From Desulfuromonadales bacterium (lineage in GTDB: Bacteria; Desulfobacterota; JAENJC01): a DNA stretch of 64,000 nt. The notes beneath the pieces were generated by a model that was not told the DNA's origin, did not search any database, and worked only from the letters and a program-made list of their open reading frames with translations. Location: assembly GCA_919902985.1 (NCBI GenBank), contig CAKKSC010000005.1, positions 62,001 through 126,000 of the forward strand, written 5' to 3'. Position numbers and translations under genes: made by a program. Positions 18,753-27,227 of this stretch are shown here, piece by piece (the first letter of the stretch is position 1; each line of letters starts with the position of its first letter).

Positions 18753-20177
18753 TTATACATTCGTTGTAACAGCCTCATTCAATGGGAACCCCAGCGCCTT
18801 CTCCGCAGCCAGGGCAAGTTCTCTGTCATGGCCGTGACTCGTGGCGAACACCCTGAAATGGACCACCTTTGCTGGTATAAACTTAAAAATCTCAAGAAGC
18901 GGTTCAGGAGAGGTCTTCCCTGTTGACGGATCAAATATGTTGACCTTTTTCGAGCCTTCAGCCATAGGGTTCAGCGGTCTGGGGTCCTGGGCTGCCATAT
19001 CAACCTTAAACTGGAGCTTTTGAAGGTTTTTGGGGAGGCATCCCCTGATGGCGTCTTCATAGTCAGAGGCCTTCTTGAAGCCTATCCCCTTCTGGGCCTG
19101 GTCAATAGTCAGGTCTGTTGCATATCCCATCTTCCACTTAATCTCCCTCTGGATGATCCTCTCCCATTCCTTTCCAATAGCCTTTTTCTCAGGGTCATCG
19201 GATCTCAGCCACCTTTCAACTTCCTGAAGGAGGTACCATTCGTTCACATCCAGATATCTGTCCAGCTCCTTCTTAGGGTTAAATGGGAAGAGGTGCCTCA
19301 TGGTCTCGCCGAAGATCTCCTGCATGTGAAGGTCAATGGCCCTTGTGGTCCTGTGGTAATAGACATGGGAATAAAGGTAAAACCTCGCGTCAATGAACCG
19401 GGTAAAGGCCGATGTCCCTGATTTATGAAGGGTCAGTCCCTTTTCTGTAAACAAGGTGTAGAACTGGAGTCTCTTTATGTCCACTATGTCTATGGAGAAG
19501 CCTGTCATATAGGCGTCCCTCTGGACATAATCAAGGTTGTCAACAGTGTATATCCCGGAAAAGAGCTGCTGCAGGAAAGTAAGCCACCTGGGAGGTTCCT
19601 TTTCCGGCTTAGGGAGGGTCTTCCCCTTCATAGGCTTTGCTATAAGAAACGATATCTGATCAGGGTCCATCGTTTCTTCAAAGTACCCGGACGGGCTGCG
19701 GCGAATCTTCTTTATTATCCCCCCCAGTTTTTTGTTGATTATCTCCTGGCCAAGGGATTCGTGGGTAAGATCAAAGTTTATAAGGAAGTTGTCGTCAAAG
19801 AAGTGGCCGTAAGGGCCGTGGCCTATGTCATGGAGCAGGCCTGCCAGTCTGAGCAGCTCTTCCACATAGTTGCGTGACGGAGCATCGGGGCAGATATCCT
19901 TCAGCGAGGAATACAGGTGCCGGGCGAACTCTCCTGCCATGTGCATGGTCCCAAGGGAGTGCTGGAAGCGTGAGTGCTCGGCTGAAGGGTAGACCCACCA
20001 GGCGCTCTGGAGCTGGTGTATGCGCCGGAGCCGCTGCATCCATGGTGTGTCTATAAGGTCCTTCTCAGCTTTCTCTTTGTTGTCAATCGGAGTGGTGAAG
20101 CTTATGTAGCTGTAAATCGGGTCGGCCATGAGGGCCGTCCCCTGGTACAAAACAGGTTCTATGGCTTTATTGGACAT
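18753..20177 (-). CDS. HD-domain phosphohydrolase (dNTPase-like)
   Basis: This 474-residue member of the HD superfamily (COG1078-type) has the four metal ligands in AEHSRFQHSLGTMHM, LLHDIGHGPYGHFF and NLDYVQRDAYMTGFS. The catalytic His-Asp doublet is in LLHDIGHG. The N-terminus DPIYSYISFTTPIDNKEKAEKDLIDTPWMQRLRRIHQL is typical. Relatives cleave dNTPs to nucleosides and triphosphate. The C-terminal third (IFDPSTGKTSPEPLLEIFKFIPAKVVHFRVFATSHG) is conserved-looking but of unknown role. It converges with the MscS-like gene. Confidence 0.88.
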   Translation of the reverse strand: MSNKAIEPVLYQGTALMADPIYSYISFTTPIDNKEKAEKDLIDTPWMQRLRRIHQLQSAWWVYPSAEHSRFQHSLGTMHMAGEFARHLYSSLKDICPDAPSRNYVEELLRLAGLLHDIGHGPYGHFFDDNFLINFDLTHESLGQEIINKKLGGIIKKIRRSPSGYFEETMDPDQISFLIAKPMKGKTLPKPEKEPPRWLTFLQQLFSGIYTVDNLDYVQRDAYMTGFSIDIVDIKRLQFYTLFTEKGLTLHKSGTSAFTRFIDARFYLYSHVYYHRTTRAIDLHMQEIFGETMRHLFPFNPKKELDRYLDVNEWYLLQEVERWLRSDDPEKKAIGKEWERIIQREIKWKMGYATDLTIDQAQKGIGFKKASDYEDAIRGCLPKNLQKLQFKVDMAAQDPRPLNPMAEGSKKVNIFDPSTGKTSPEPLLEIFKFIPAKVVHFRVFATSHGHDRELALAAEKALGFPLNEAVTTNV

Positions 20178-20285
20178 GGAAAAACATTAGCAGAAGTGGT
20201 GAGTGGTTGTCAATCTTGTATTGTTAAAGGGTATTGTTGAAGGGTGGGTTTTAATCCTTGTTTTTATGGAAGTGGCTCTACAACA

Positions 20286-20594
20286 TTATCTATATGCCGA
20301 ATCGTGATCGGGATGGAGTGATAAAAAACGAATAAATTGAGCTTCACGGTAGACCACAGCGCGAAACTTCTTGCTGACACGGACGGTATAAAGCCTCTGT
20401 TTACCAAGGCCGGTCTTTGATTGCACCAACTCCCACTTCAGCCCCTTGTCTTTGTAAACTTCTATCCATGAAAGTTTTTTGATCTTTCGCAGTGTTCCCA
20501 GAATATTGATAGCCTCTTCCTTTTCGAGAGAAAAAAGGTCTTCCTGAAATACCGGATTGTTAATATCTATAAGTATGCTATCCGATCTTTTCAC
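20286..20594 (-). CDS. RelE/ParE-superfamily-like toxin
   Basis: This 102-residue basic protein ends RVSKKFRAVVYREAQFIRFLSLHPDHDSAYR. That pattern (a central Arg-rich strand, then LHPDHDSAY) is seen in putative cytotoxic translational repressors of the RelE superfamily. Its start overlaps the end of the preceding AbrB-like gene by 17 bases, the usual antitoxin-toxin order. An N-terminal extension (DSILIDINNPVFQEDLFSLEKEE) is longer than in typical RelE. Ribosome-dependent mRNA cleavage is the family activity and is not shown here. Confidence 0.65.
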   Translation of the reverse strand: MKRSDSILIDINNPVFQEDLFSLEKEEAINILGTLRKIKKLSWIEVYKDKGLKWELVQSKTGLGKQRLYTVRVSKKFRAVVYREAQFIRFLSLHPDHDSAYR

Positions 20595-20835
20595 TCAGAG
20601 CCCCCAGGTCGCTCTCTTTAGCCTTCTGTTTTTCAGCCCACTTAATGGCTTTTTCAATCCTGGACTTTGCAGGCTCTTCGTGCATCCACATCTCACTGTC
20701 AGGGATGATCCTGGCTGTCTTGATAAGCCATACCCCTTGCTCGATCTCCTCGATAAGCACCGGACGTCCAGCATATTCCTTCCCAAGCGATATCTGGCCG
20801 CTTGACCCTATGGTCTTCACCTGCGCTTCCATCAT
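20578..20835 (-). CDS. AbrB-like antitoxin
   Basis: The 85-residue protein has an N-terminal AbrB-like beta-hairpin region (QVKTIGSSGQISLGKEYAGRPVLIEEIEQGVWLIK) and a charged helical tail (EEPAKSRIEKAIKWAEKQKAKESD) suited to wrapping a toxin. It overlaps the next gene, a RelE-like toxin, and should both neutralise it and repress the pair. It lies about 100 bases from the distal end of the CRISPR array. A second ATG at codon 2 is also possible. Confidence 0.65.
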   Translation of the reverse strand: MMEAQVKTIGSSGQISLGKEYAGRPVLIEEIEQGVWLIKTARIIPDSEMWMHEEPAKSRIEKAIKWAEKQKAKESDLGALSEKIG

Positions 20836-20937
20836 GCCCTCCTTTCAGATTTTATAAATATGATAGCATGAAGGCATGATTCAGGCAAGAGAAATCATTT
20901 AGGCCATAGGACACAATAAGTATTTAGACAGTACTTT

Positions 20938-21191
20938 GTTTCAATCCTCACCCGCCCGTGTGGGCGGGTGCTACTCCCTCATGATAAGCGTTAAGGTTGA
21001 GGGGATTAAAGTTTCAATCCTCACCCGCCCGTGCGGGCGGGTGCTACTAAGGGTAAGTTTAAAGAAGGGGCACACTTTGAGAGTTTCAATCCTCACCCGC
21101 CCGTGCGGGCGGGTGCTACCAGTGCCGCAAATTGTCAGCGGAAATGGCCTTATTGTTTCAATCCTCACCCGCCCGTGCGGGCGGGTGCTAC
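20938..21191 (-). CRISPR. CRISPR array, four repeats and three spacers
   Basis: Four 37-base repeats lie at 20938-20974, 21011-21047, 21083-21119 and 21155-21191. On the plus strand each begins GTTTCAATCC, contains the palindromic core ACCCGCCCGTGCGGGCGGGT and ends GCTAC. Three spacers of 36, 35 and 35 bases differ from one another. The first repeat has GTGTGGG instead of GTGCGGG. In type I-C systems mature crRNAs carry ATTGAAAC 5' handles, so the array is read on the minus strand, with its leader next to cas2. The variant repeat is then the leader-distal one, as expected for a terminal repeat. Confidence 0.97.
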
Positions 21192-21365
21192 CGCTTCCCT
21201 CAATTAGATACAGTTTCCAAATACTTACATAACAAATTCTGCGAACCAGGCAACTTTTAGCCGGAAGCAGAATCAAAAAAACACATTCACCCCCTTTCTT
21301 TTGTAAAATCAATGTATCAAGCATCTGCGAACCTGCCGTTCTTTTGATGTCGCACAAGGTTCGCG
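21192..21365 (-). promoter_or_regulatory. Probable CRISPR leader
   Basis: This AT-rich 174-base stretch lies between cas2 and the leader-proximal repeat on the minus strand. It contains TCTGCGAACC twice (near 21238 and 21324) and GGTTCGC near 21358 in inverse orientation, which could be leader motifs for integration. No coding sequence is credible here. Confidence 0.55.
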
Positions 21366-21656
21366 TCATACAATCAACGGTTCCTCAAAGAAAATAGTGC
21401 TTGCCAGACCATACTCTTCTACATGGAACTCTCGCGGTTCAGTTAGCCGATAAAGCCGAAGATTGTCCTCTTTTTCATCTATCTCTTTCAGAAGCCTTCT
21501 TCGAAGCTCTTCAAACTTCATCTCATTAACCTGACACTCAAAAACAGACTTCTGAACACGCTGGCCGTAATCCTTGCACACCTGGGCCACCCTCCTAAGC
21601 CTCTTTCGTCCTGTCTTCATTTCAGTGCTAACGTCATAAGCAACAATGACCCACAT
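21366..21656 (-). CDS. cas2: CRISPR-associated protein Cas2
   Basis: The 96-residue product has the Cas2 ferredoxin-like fold. It starts [41 protein letters not shown], with the metal-site Asp in YDVST, and ends in a short extension (FFEEPLIV). It forms the spacer-integration complex with Cas1. It lies seven bases after cas1 and is the last cas gene before the leader. It looks intact, unlike its neighbours. Confidence 0.94.
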   Translation of the reverse strand: MWVIVAYDVSTEMKTGRKRLRRVAQVCKDYGQRVQKSVFECQVNEMKFEELRRRLLKEIDEKEDNLRLYRLTEPREFHVEEYGLASTIFFEEPLIV

Positions 21657-21663
21657 AGTTACC

Positions 21664-22694
21664 TCATGAATAGAGCATCGGCATGTATTCTTCCATGTCC
21701 CCTCTCAGATGTCTTGCTAAAAGCCTTGCCTGAATGTGCGGAACAAGGCCAAAAGGAACCTTTTCTTCCAATAACGGATGATGAATTTCATCCTGTTTAC
21801 GCTTCTGATATGCCACGACTACCGTCTTTCTGCCTTTTTCACTCAGATATACGGCACCGCCCGGCCGCTCTTCAAAATCGTCCATTGCAATCTGCCGAAG
21901 GTTTATAAGGGTCAAGGCAAGCCTGTCTGCAAGCACAGGGCGTAGTTCCTCCATAAGATCCAGTCCAAGGGAAGACCTGCCTGGTCTCAAAGCATGAAGA
22001 AATCCCATCTGGGAATCCATCCCCACACCCTCCACAGCTGACACGCAATCATTAAGAAGTAGGGTATAAAGAAACGAAAGCACGGCATTCATAGGGTCGA
22101 GCGGAGGCCTCCGGTTTCGGCCATTCATCCTGAAGGTCTCCCCGTTTTCCTTGACCATCGAGTCAAAGACATGAAAATATGCATTGGCTGCCTCTCCCTC
22201 AAAACCTCTGATTTCTTCAATGTCCTTGCTCTTCTCAAGATGAAACAGAGTGTCTGCGTGAACAGCGGCAGCCTGCCTCAAACCTGCTTCTATTTCAGCG
22301 TTTTCCGTCTCCCTGCCCCTCTCATAAGTCTCTGCCTTGAATTTTGAAGCTTCCCTGCCACGACACTCCTTGCAATCCTCGCGGTCTTAGTCGCATCCCT
22401 GACAGCCTCATATTGGGCCTGCCGCAAAAGGACATTCCCGTGGGTCTTGCCTGTCACTATTGCCATAAAACAACCGTTCATATTAAAAAGGACAACCGCC
22501 CTCCCTTCCTCCATGCACTTCTGCATCAGGAACGGGCTTATCATCACATTGCCAAAGGTGTATATGCCCCCAAGATGATGAAGGGGAACCTGCATCTGGA
22601 CCTTCTGCTCCACTTCGACCTTTACAGTCTCGTGGTCAAGGGTGAGATAGGCCCCCTGGGTCATGACGTAAAGCGTATTTAATAGCTGCTTCAT
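21664..22694 (-). pseudogene. cas1: Cas1, split by one frameshift
   Basis: Cas1 is the integrase that inserts new spacers. The N-terminal part (22694 to about 22310: MKQLLNTLYVMTQGAYLTLDHETVKVEVE...) and the C-terminal part (about 22310 to 21664) are in different frames. The join is near RGAGR/ETENAEIEAGLRQAA, where a one-base indel explains both. The active-site Glu (GFEGEAANAYF) and His (GFLHALRPGRSSLGLDLMEELRP) remain. The sequence is of the I-C subtype. The gene overlaps the cas4 stop by four bases. It may be a real pseudogene or a sequencing error at one base; the surrounding decay favours the former. Confidence 0.85.
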
Positions 22695-23090
22695 CGCGTC
22701 CCCCCGATCTCATCTACTAAAAATAGATTACATATAGCTTTATGATTCATTGCCTTATTGCCGATAACATCCGGCAGGCATGACTCCTTGAGCGAACAGT
22801 CCTTACATCGCTTGTCGTTCACTGGAGGCGGGACAACATTCTTTGCCAGCATCTCATGCACGGCAACAACGACCTCTTCAAGCCGCTCCCGCATGGAGTC
22901 GGTAAAGACAACTTCATTCCGCTCTCTTGAGCCGTGCCAGTAGATCGCCCCTTTTTCTACCTTAACATTGAGCATCTCTTCGAGGCAGACTGCTTGGGCG
23001 CAAAGCTGCAATACTTCATGATGTCCTGCCCTGTGTCGGCCAGATTTGTATTCCAGTGGATAAGGGGCGGGGCTTCCCCCCGGGGCATAC
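22691..23090 (-). pseudogene. cas4: Cas4, N-terminally truncated
   Basis: Cas4 is a RecB-type iron-sulfur nuclease that trims prespacers. Homology begins at about PAPYPLEYKSGRHRAG (near 23085), the PD-(D/E)XK segment with E-x-K. It continues through LQLCAQAVCLEEML, and CKDCSLKESC gives the C-terminal cluster cysteines. The N-terminal third, including the first cluster Cys and the catalytic Asp region, is missing. The upstream sequence switches abruptly to rhuM in another frame. Only a weak TTG at 23011 could start the rest. The stop overlaps cas1 by four bases, as in an intact cas4-cas1 pair. Confidence 0.85.
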
Positions 23091-23753
23091 GGTCATCCCC
23101 ATGTTCGGTTTCGCGGCATCAGCCCTGTTATAAATGATCTCTGCTGCCGTATGCCCGTGAGCGGCCCAGTGCATCTTGTTCTGGACCGCTGCAAAGAACT
23201 GCTCTGAAAGCTCGGAGTCAGGGGTATAGTCTATGCTGGTAGCGTAAATATCCAGCACTTTGCGCCAGAATATCTTTTCAGAAGAGCGAATGTCCCTGAT
23301 GCGGGACAGCAGTTCATCAAAGTAATTGCCGCCGCCTGCCTGCTTCAGGCGTTCGTCGTCCATGGTAAAACCCTTGACAATATACTCCCGCAGTCGCTGG
23401 GTAGCCCAGATGCGGAACTGCGTGCCGCGGTGGGATTTTACCCGATAGCCAACGGAAATAATCACATCGAGATTATAGTACCTGACATTCCGTCGAACCT
23501 GACGCCCGCCTTCATCCTGAACTACCGAGGATTCCTCGGTAGTTCCATCCGGGATCAACTCGCCTTCGTTGTAAATGTTACGGATGTGCAGACCTATGGT
23601 ATCACTATCCTTGCTGAACAGGTCAGCCATTTGCCTCTGTGTCAGCCACACTGTTTCGTCCTGCAATCGGGCTTCAATCCTGGTCTTCCCGTCATCGGTC
23701 TGATACAGGATCAGATCGCTGTTAGTCGGAAGAAGTTCATTCTTTTTTTTCAT
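23016..23753 (-). pseudogene. RhuM-family protein, C-terminally truncated
   Basis: The N-terminal 215 or so residues match the virulence RhuM family: DETVWLTQRQMADLFSKDSDTIGLHIRNIYNEGEL (a helix-turn-helix-like start), YYNLDVIISVGYRVKSHRGTQFRIWATQRLREYIVKGF, and AAEIIYNRADAAKPNMG. Full members are about 330-350 residues. Here the frame runs into cas4 sequence after about KPNMGMT and ends with 20 or so meaningless residues. The gene starts four bases after the cas3 remnant's stop, as if part of the cas operon. RhuM function is unknown; homologues occur on mobile elements. Confidence 0.82.
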
Positions 23754-23757
23754 TGGG

Positions 23758-24396
23758 TCACCTATTATCAGAAAAGTTTGCCAGCCGGAGTACCCCGGCC
23801 ATATATCCTATAAAATCGTCATACGCCAAAGTCCAGTAGAACAGTTCGTTGAATCCATCCAGCGGGGCAACTCCATATGCCTTTTCTTTTGACTCGTAGA
23901 TGTTGACAGCTTTTTGCTGTAATTCTTGAAAAGAAACCTCTTTACGTTTTCCCCGGTACTGAAGCCGGCTTAGCAGGTACTCATCGACAATAACCGTCAT
24001 CGTATTTGATGAAATGACGCTCAACTTCGGGAAACCTGCTTTTGGCCTCGTCCTTCACAATTGGGTCGTCTTCGCATCTGCCATGATTCTGGTTGCGAAC
24101 CTCACGGCGCATCGCCTCTTTGCAGAATTCTGGCGCAATCAGCTGTTCACGGTAATATCCTTCAACACCTGTGTGGATGTTCCAAACGCCGGATGTTCCT
24201 TGAGTAAATCACTATCCTTAATCCTGAATCCCCACAGTTCCGACGTGCCGAATTCCCCCGACCTGTTGGCACGACCAGCAGTCTGGATGGTGCTGACCAA
24301 GCTGCACAATTCACGGGCGGCCGTCCTGAACGAAAAATCTACTCCCGCCTCTACACACGAGGTGGCGACAAGTGTCCAGTCTTTGTCATTAATATC
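23758..24396 (-). pseudogene. cas3: Cas3 helicase-nuclease, C-terminal remnant with frameshifts
   Basis: Three segments in two or three frames give a continuous Cas3 C-terminus. They are DWTLVATSCVEAGVDFSFRTAARELCSLVSTIQTAGRANRSGEFG (helicase motifs V and VI), then GYYREQLIAPEFCKEAMRREVRNQN...FPEVERHF, then MTVIVDEYLLSRLQY...FNELFYWTLAYDDFIGYMAGVL. Frameshifts lie near 24150 and 24010. The N-terminal HD nuclease and helicase motifs I-IV are gone; homology stops at a perfect inverted repeat at 24397. The gene order cas3, rhuM, cas4, cas1, cas2 reads on the minus strand. Confidence 0.78.
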
Positions 24397-24452
24397 TGAG
24401 CCTCTTGCAAAAGCATATTCAGTTTCCTGAATATGCTTTTGCAAGAGGCTCA
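24397..24452. repeat. Perfect 26-bp inverted repeat at the cas3 breakpoint
   Basis: Arms of 26 bases beginning TGAGCCTCTTGCAAAAGCAT, with a TTTC loop, form a perfect palindrome exactly where cas3 homology ends. It resembles paired terminal repeats left after loss of an insertion sequence, or a small MITE. No transposase is present. Confidence 0.8.
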
Positions 24453-24548
24453 TGGGAAAGTTTGTTGTCTACTGGAGGGGTTGCTGTATGTAAAATGATA
24501 CTTTTACTAAAGACTCTGAATCAATTTGACTGGAGCTTGTATGTTGAA

Positions 24549-24568
24549 GGGCTGTGTTATTTCAGCCC
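24549..24568 (-). terminator. Hairpin at the end of dapB
   Basis: On the minus strand GGGCTG, an eight-base loop and CAGCCC form a short stem that overlaps the dapB stop codon. The following T content is weak, so its use as a terminator is uncertain. Confidence 0.35.
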
Positions 24569-25360
24569 AAGCACATCCTGCATATCATATAGCCCCGGGT
24601 TCTTCCCAACAACCCACATGGCTGCTCTGATTGCCCCTCTTGCGAAGTTGTCCCTTGTGTGTGCCCGGTGGGTAAACTCAAGCCTCTCCCCTGTTCCTGC
24701 AAACATAACGGTGTGATCGCCGACTATGTCGCCGCCCCGAATGGTCTGAATACCTATCTCTTTTTTGCTGCGCTCCCCGATGATACCATGTCTCGAATAA
24801 ACGCCAACCTCGCTCAGGTCACTCCCAAGGGCATCCGCCAGACATCCGGCAATCATAAGGGCAGTTCCGCTGGGAGCATCCTTCTTGAGCCTATGGTGTG
24901 CCTCAATGATCTCCACGTCATAATCTTCACCCAGGGTACTTGCAGTATCGTGAAGGACCTTAAGCATGACATTCACACCTACGCTCATATTTGCCGACAT
25001 GACGCAGGGAACCTCCCCGCAGTACTTTTTTACCTCTTCTATCTGAGCGGAAGTAAACCCGGTAGAGCCGATGACTATGGCCTTCCCGGCCTTTGAAACA
25101 ACCTTAAGGTTTTCTATGGAAGCCTCCGCAGCAGTAAAGTCTATGACAACATCTCCTTTATCAATAACCTGCTCGAGGCTTGAGGTTATGGAAATACCTG
25201 ACAGCGCTCCGCCTGAGAAAAAACCGGCATCTTTGCCTATAGCAGGGTTCCCGTTCCTTTCCAGCGCTCCAGATAATTCTATTCCCTCAGTATCCCGTAT
25301 GATGCTGATTATCCTGCTACCCATCCTTCCGGCAGCACCGGTAACTATCGCCTTTACCAT
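24557..25360 (-). CDS. dapB: 4-hydroxy-tetrahydrodipicolinate reductase
   Basis: DapB reduces the dihydrodipicolinate intermediate of lysine and meso-diaminopimelate synthesis with NAD(P)H. The 267-residue protein has the nucleotide-binding GAAGRMGSRI, DVVIDFTAAEA, GSTGFTSAQ, and the substrate and catalytic motif EIIEAHHRLKKDAPSGTALMIA with the His-His-x3-Lys signature. FTHRAHTRDNFARGAIRAA is near the end. It is the last gene of dapF-dapA-dapB on the minus strand; the spacing to dapA is 32 bases. Confidence 0.96.
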   Translation of the reverse strand: MVKAIVTGAAGRMGSRIISIIRDTEGIELSGALERNGNPAIGKDAGFFSGGALSGISITSSLEQVIDKGDVVIDFTAAEASIENLKVVSKAGKAIVIGSTGFTSAQIEEVKKYCGEVPCVMSANMSVGVNVMLKVLHDTASTLGEDYDVEIIEAHHRLKKDAPSGTALMIAGCLADALGSDLSEVGVYSRHGIIGERSKKEIGIQTIRGGDIVGDHTVMFAGTGERLEFTHRAHTRDNFARGAIRAAMWVVGKNPGLYDMQDVLGLK

Positions 25361-25392
25361 ACAACCTCCGTAATGTTTGGCAACCCGACGAA

Positions 25393-26274
25393 TTACACTT
25401 GCGGAATCAGTCTGTAATCCTTCATGACCTTCTTGAGCTTGTTAAGATTCCCTTCCGACATAGAGCATAGCGGAAGCCTCATCTCACCGGATATCTTACC
25501 CATCAGAGAAAGTGCGGTCTTTACAGGTATCGGGTTTGTCTCATAGAACATCGCTCCATTTAATGGCAGAAGCCTGTAGTGCAGCTCATTGGCCTTCTTC
25601 ATGTCTCCTGCAAAATAGGCGTCGCAAAGGTCCGACATGTCCTTTGGGGCCACATTGGCGATAACCGATATAACGCCATGTCCACCTATCGCCAAAGTCG
25701 GATATACAGTGAAGTCATCTCCGGAAAGCAACAGAAAATCCTTTGGACAGAGGTTTATCACATCGCTTATCTGCTTCAGATCACCTGTAGCCTCCTTAAT
25801 ACCTACGATATTCTTTATCTCTGCAAGCCTGGCTACGGTCTCAGGGAGCATATTCACCCCAGTCCTTCCAGGGACGTTGTAGAGAATTATAGGAATGTCC
25901 ACCTCTTCAGCGACCTTCCTGTAGTGCTGATAAAGCCCTTCCTGAGTAGGCTTGTTGTAGTAAGGCGTTATCAGGAGCGCCGCATTTGCCCCGGCCTTTT
26001 TGGCATGCCTCGTCAGCCTTACGGCCTCAGCAGTATTGTTCGACCCTGTGCCTGCAATAACAGGGACCCTGCCATTAACCGCCTCCAGAGTAAGCCCTAT
26101 GATCCTCTCATGCTCCTCATAGCTCAGGGTTGCAGATTCCCCGGTTGTCCCGCAGGGGACTATACCGTCAGTACCGTTATCTATCTGAAATTCAATAAGA
26201 TCACGAAATGCCTTCTCATCTATCTTCCCGTCCCTGAAGGGAGTCACAATTGCAACTATAGAACCTCTAAACAT
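25393..26274 (-). CDS. dapA: 4-hydroxy-tetrahydrodipicolinate synthase
   Basis: DapA condenses pyruvate with aspartate semialdehyde. The 293-residue TIM barrel shows GSIVAIVTPFRDGKIDEKAFRDL, the CGTTGESATLSYEEH motif, the Tyr in YYNKPTQEGLYQHY, YNVPGRTGVNM, and the Schiff-base Lys in IVGIKEATGD. Length is normal. It lies between dapF and dapB and should be co-transcribed with them; a heptamer repeat array fills the gap to dapF. Confidence 0.97.
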   Translation of the reverse strand: MFRGSIVAIVTPFRDGKIDEKAFRDLIEFQIDNGTDGIVPCGTTGESATLSYEEHERIIGLTLEAVNGRVPVIAGTGSNNTAEAVRLTRHAKKAGANAALLITPYYNKPTQEGLYQHYRKVAEEVDIPIILYNVPGRTGVNMLPETVARLAEIKNIVGIKEATGDLKQISDVINLCPKDFLLLSGDDFTVYPTLAIGGHGVISVIANVAPKDMSDLCDAYFAGDMKKANELHYRLLPLNGAMFYETNPIPVKTALSLMGKISGEMRLPLCSMSEGNLNKLKKVMKDYRLIPQV

Positions 26275-26294
26275 CCATTCCTCCGTAATTATTC

Positions 26295-26322
26295 ATTCAT
26301 CCCTCATCCTTCAACCTTCATC
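26295..26322. repeat. Heptamer tandem array between dapF and dapA
   Basis: Four heptamers (ATTCATC, CCTCATC, CTTCAAC, CTTCATC) lie in the dapF-dapA gap. Their consensus is the same CYTCAYC/CTTCAGC type as two arrays inside carB. Confidence 0.8.
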
Positions 26323-26326
26323 CTTT

Positions 26327-27151
26327 TTATGATTTCCAACCCTCTTCCCAAAGCTGCCCCTCATAAACCACACAGGCCTCTCCCTCGAGGAAGACCTTTT
26401 TAAAATCGCTCCCGTCCTTTTCAAAATGGATCGTAAGGGTGCTTCCTCCCTTAGTTTTGACATTTACGGGAGAATCTACCTGCCCGCTTGACGCAGATAT
26501 AAGAGCAGCCGCAACAGCCCCAGTCCCGCAGGCCAGGGTCTCGTCCTCCACACCCCTTTCATACGTCCTGATATTTATATGAGACCTGTCATGCACGGCA
26601 ATAAAATTGACGTTCGTTCCTGCAGGTTGAAAGTGCGGGTGAAAACGCACTTCTTTTCCCGTCTTCTGGACATCGTAGTTCTCAAGCTCCTGGACAAATT
26701 TTACCACGTGAGGGACGCCGGTATTAACAAAGTTCACGAGGTACTCCTTTCCTTCGATTGGAAGCCTTATGTCAAGCTCCAGGGCGTGTGGTTTAGACAT
26801 CTCAAGCCTTACCCTGTGTCCGAGTACCTCAGCGTGGATAATCCCTGCCAGTGTCTCAAGAGAAAGCTTCTCTCCCGCAATCCCTTTAAGATAGGCGAAT
26901 CTGGCGGCGCATCTGGCTCCATTTCCGCACATCTCCGCCTCGCTGCCGTCCGCATTAAAGAAGTGCCACTTGAAGTCGGCCTTATCTGAGTTTGTAATCA
27001 ATATGACACCATCGGCCCCGACGGATACGCCGCGCCTACAGACCTTCTCCACGAAGTCGGTACAGTTGTCATGGTCTATAATCCCAAGGCGGTTATCTAT
27101 AACTATGAAGTCATTTCCCGCCCCGCTCATCTTAAAAAAATCCATCTTCAT
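26327..27151 (-). CDS. dapF: Diaminopimelate epimerase
   Basis: DapF converts LL- to meso-diaminopimelate for lysine and peptidoglycan. The 274-residue protein has FFKMSGAGNDFIVIDNR at its start, the first catalytic Cys in AEMCGNGARCAARFA and the second in DETLACGTGAVAAALI. It is the first gene of a dapF-dapA-dapB group on the minus strand, with GGAGGG before the ATG and a candidate promoter just upstream. Confidence 0.97.
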   Translation of the reverse strand: MKMDFFKMSGAGNDFIVIDNRLGIIDHDNCTDFVEKVCRRGVSVGADGVILITNSDKADFKWHFFNADGSEAEMCGNGARCAARFAYLKGIAGEKLSLETLAGIIHAEVLGHRVRLEMSKPHALELDIRLPIEGKEYLVNFVNTGVPHVVKFVQELENYDVQKTGKEVRFHPHFQPAGTNVNFIAVHDRSHINIRTYERGVEDETLACGTGAVAAALISASSGQVDSPVNVKTKGGSTLTIHFEKDGSDFKKVFLEGEACVVYEGQLWEEGWKS

Positions 27152-27178
27152 CTTATCCCTCCGTAATTTGGAAGATAA

Positions 27179-27206
27179 TTTTTACACAAACTGCCTCAAA
27201 GGTCAA
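27179..27206 (-). promoter_or_regulatory. Possible promoter of the dap operon
   Basis: On the minus strand TTGACC and TAAAAA are separated by 16 bases and lie 28 bases before the dapF start codon. The -10 box is weak. Confidence 0.4.
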
Positions 27207-27227
27207 TAAAAAGCTCGGACTATCTAT

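Noticed and set aside
20936..21369. Open frames across the CRISPR array on both strands
   Set aside because: They are translations of the repeats (SILTRPCGRVL, STRPHGRVRIET) and carry no independent coding signal.
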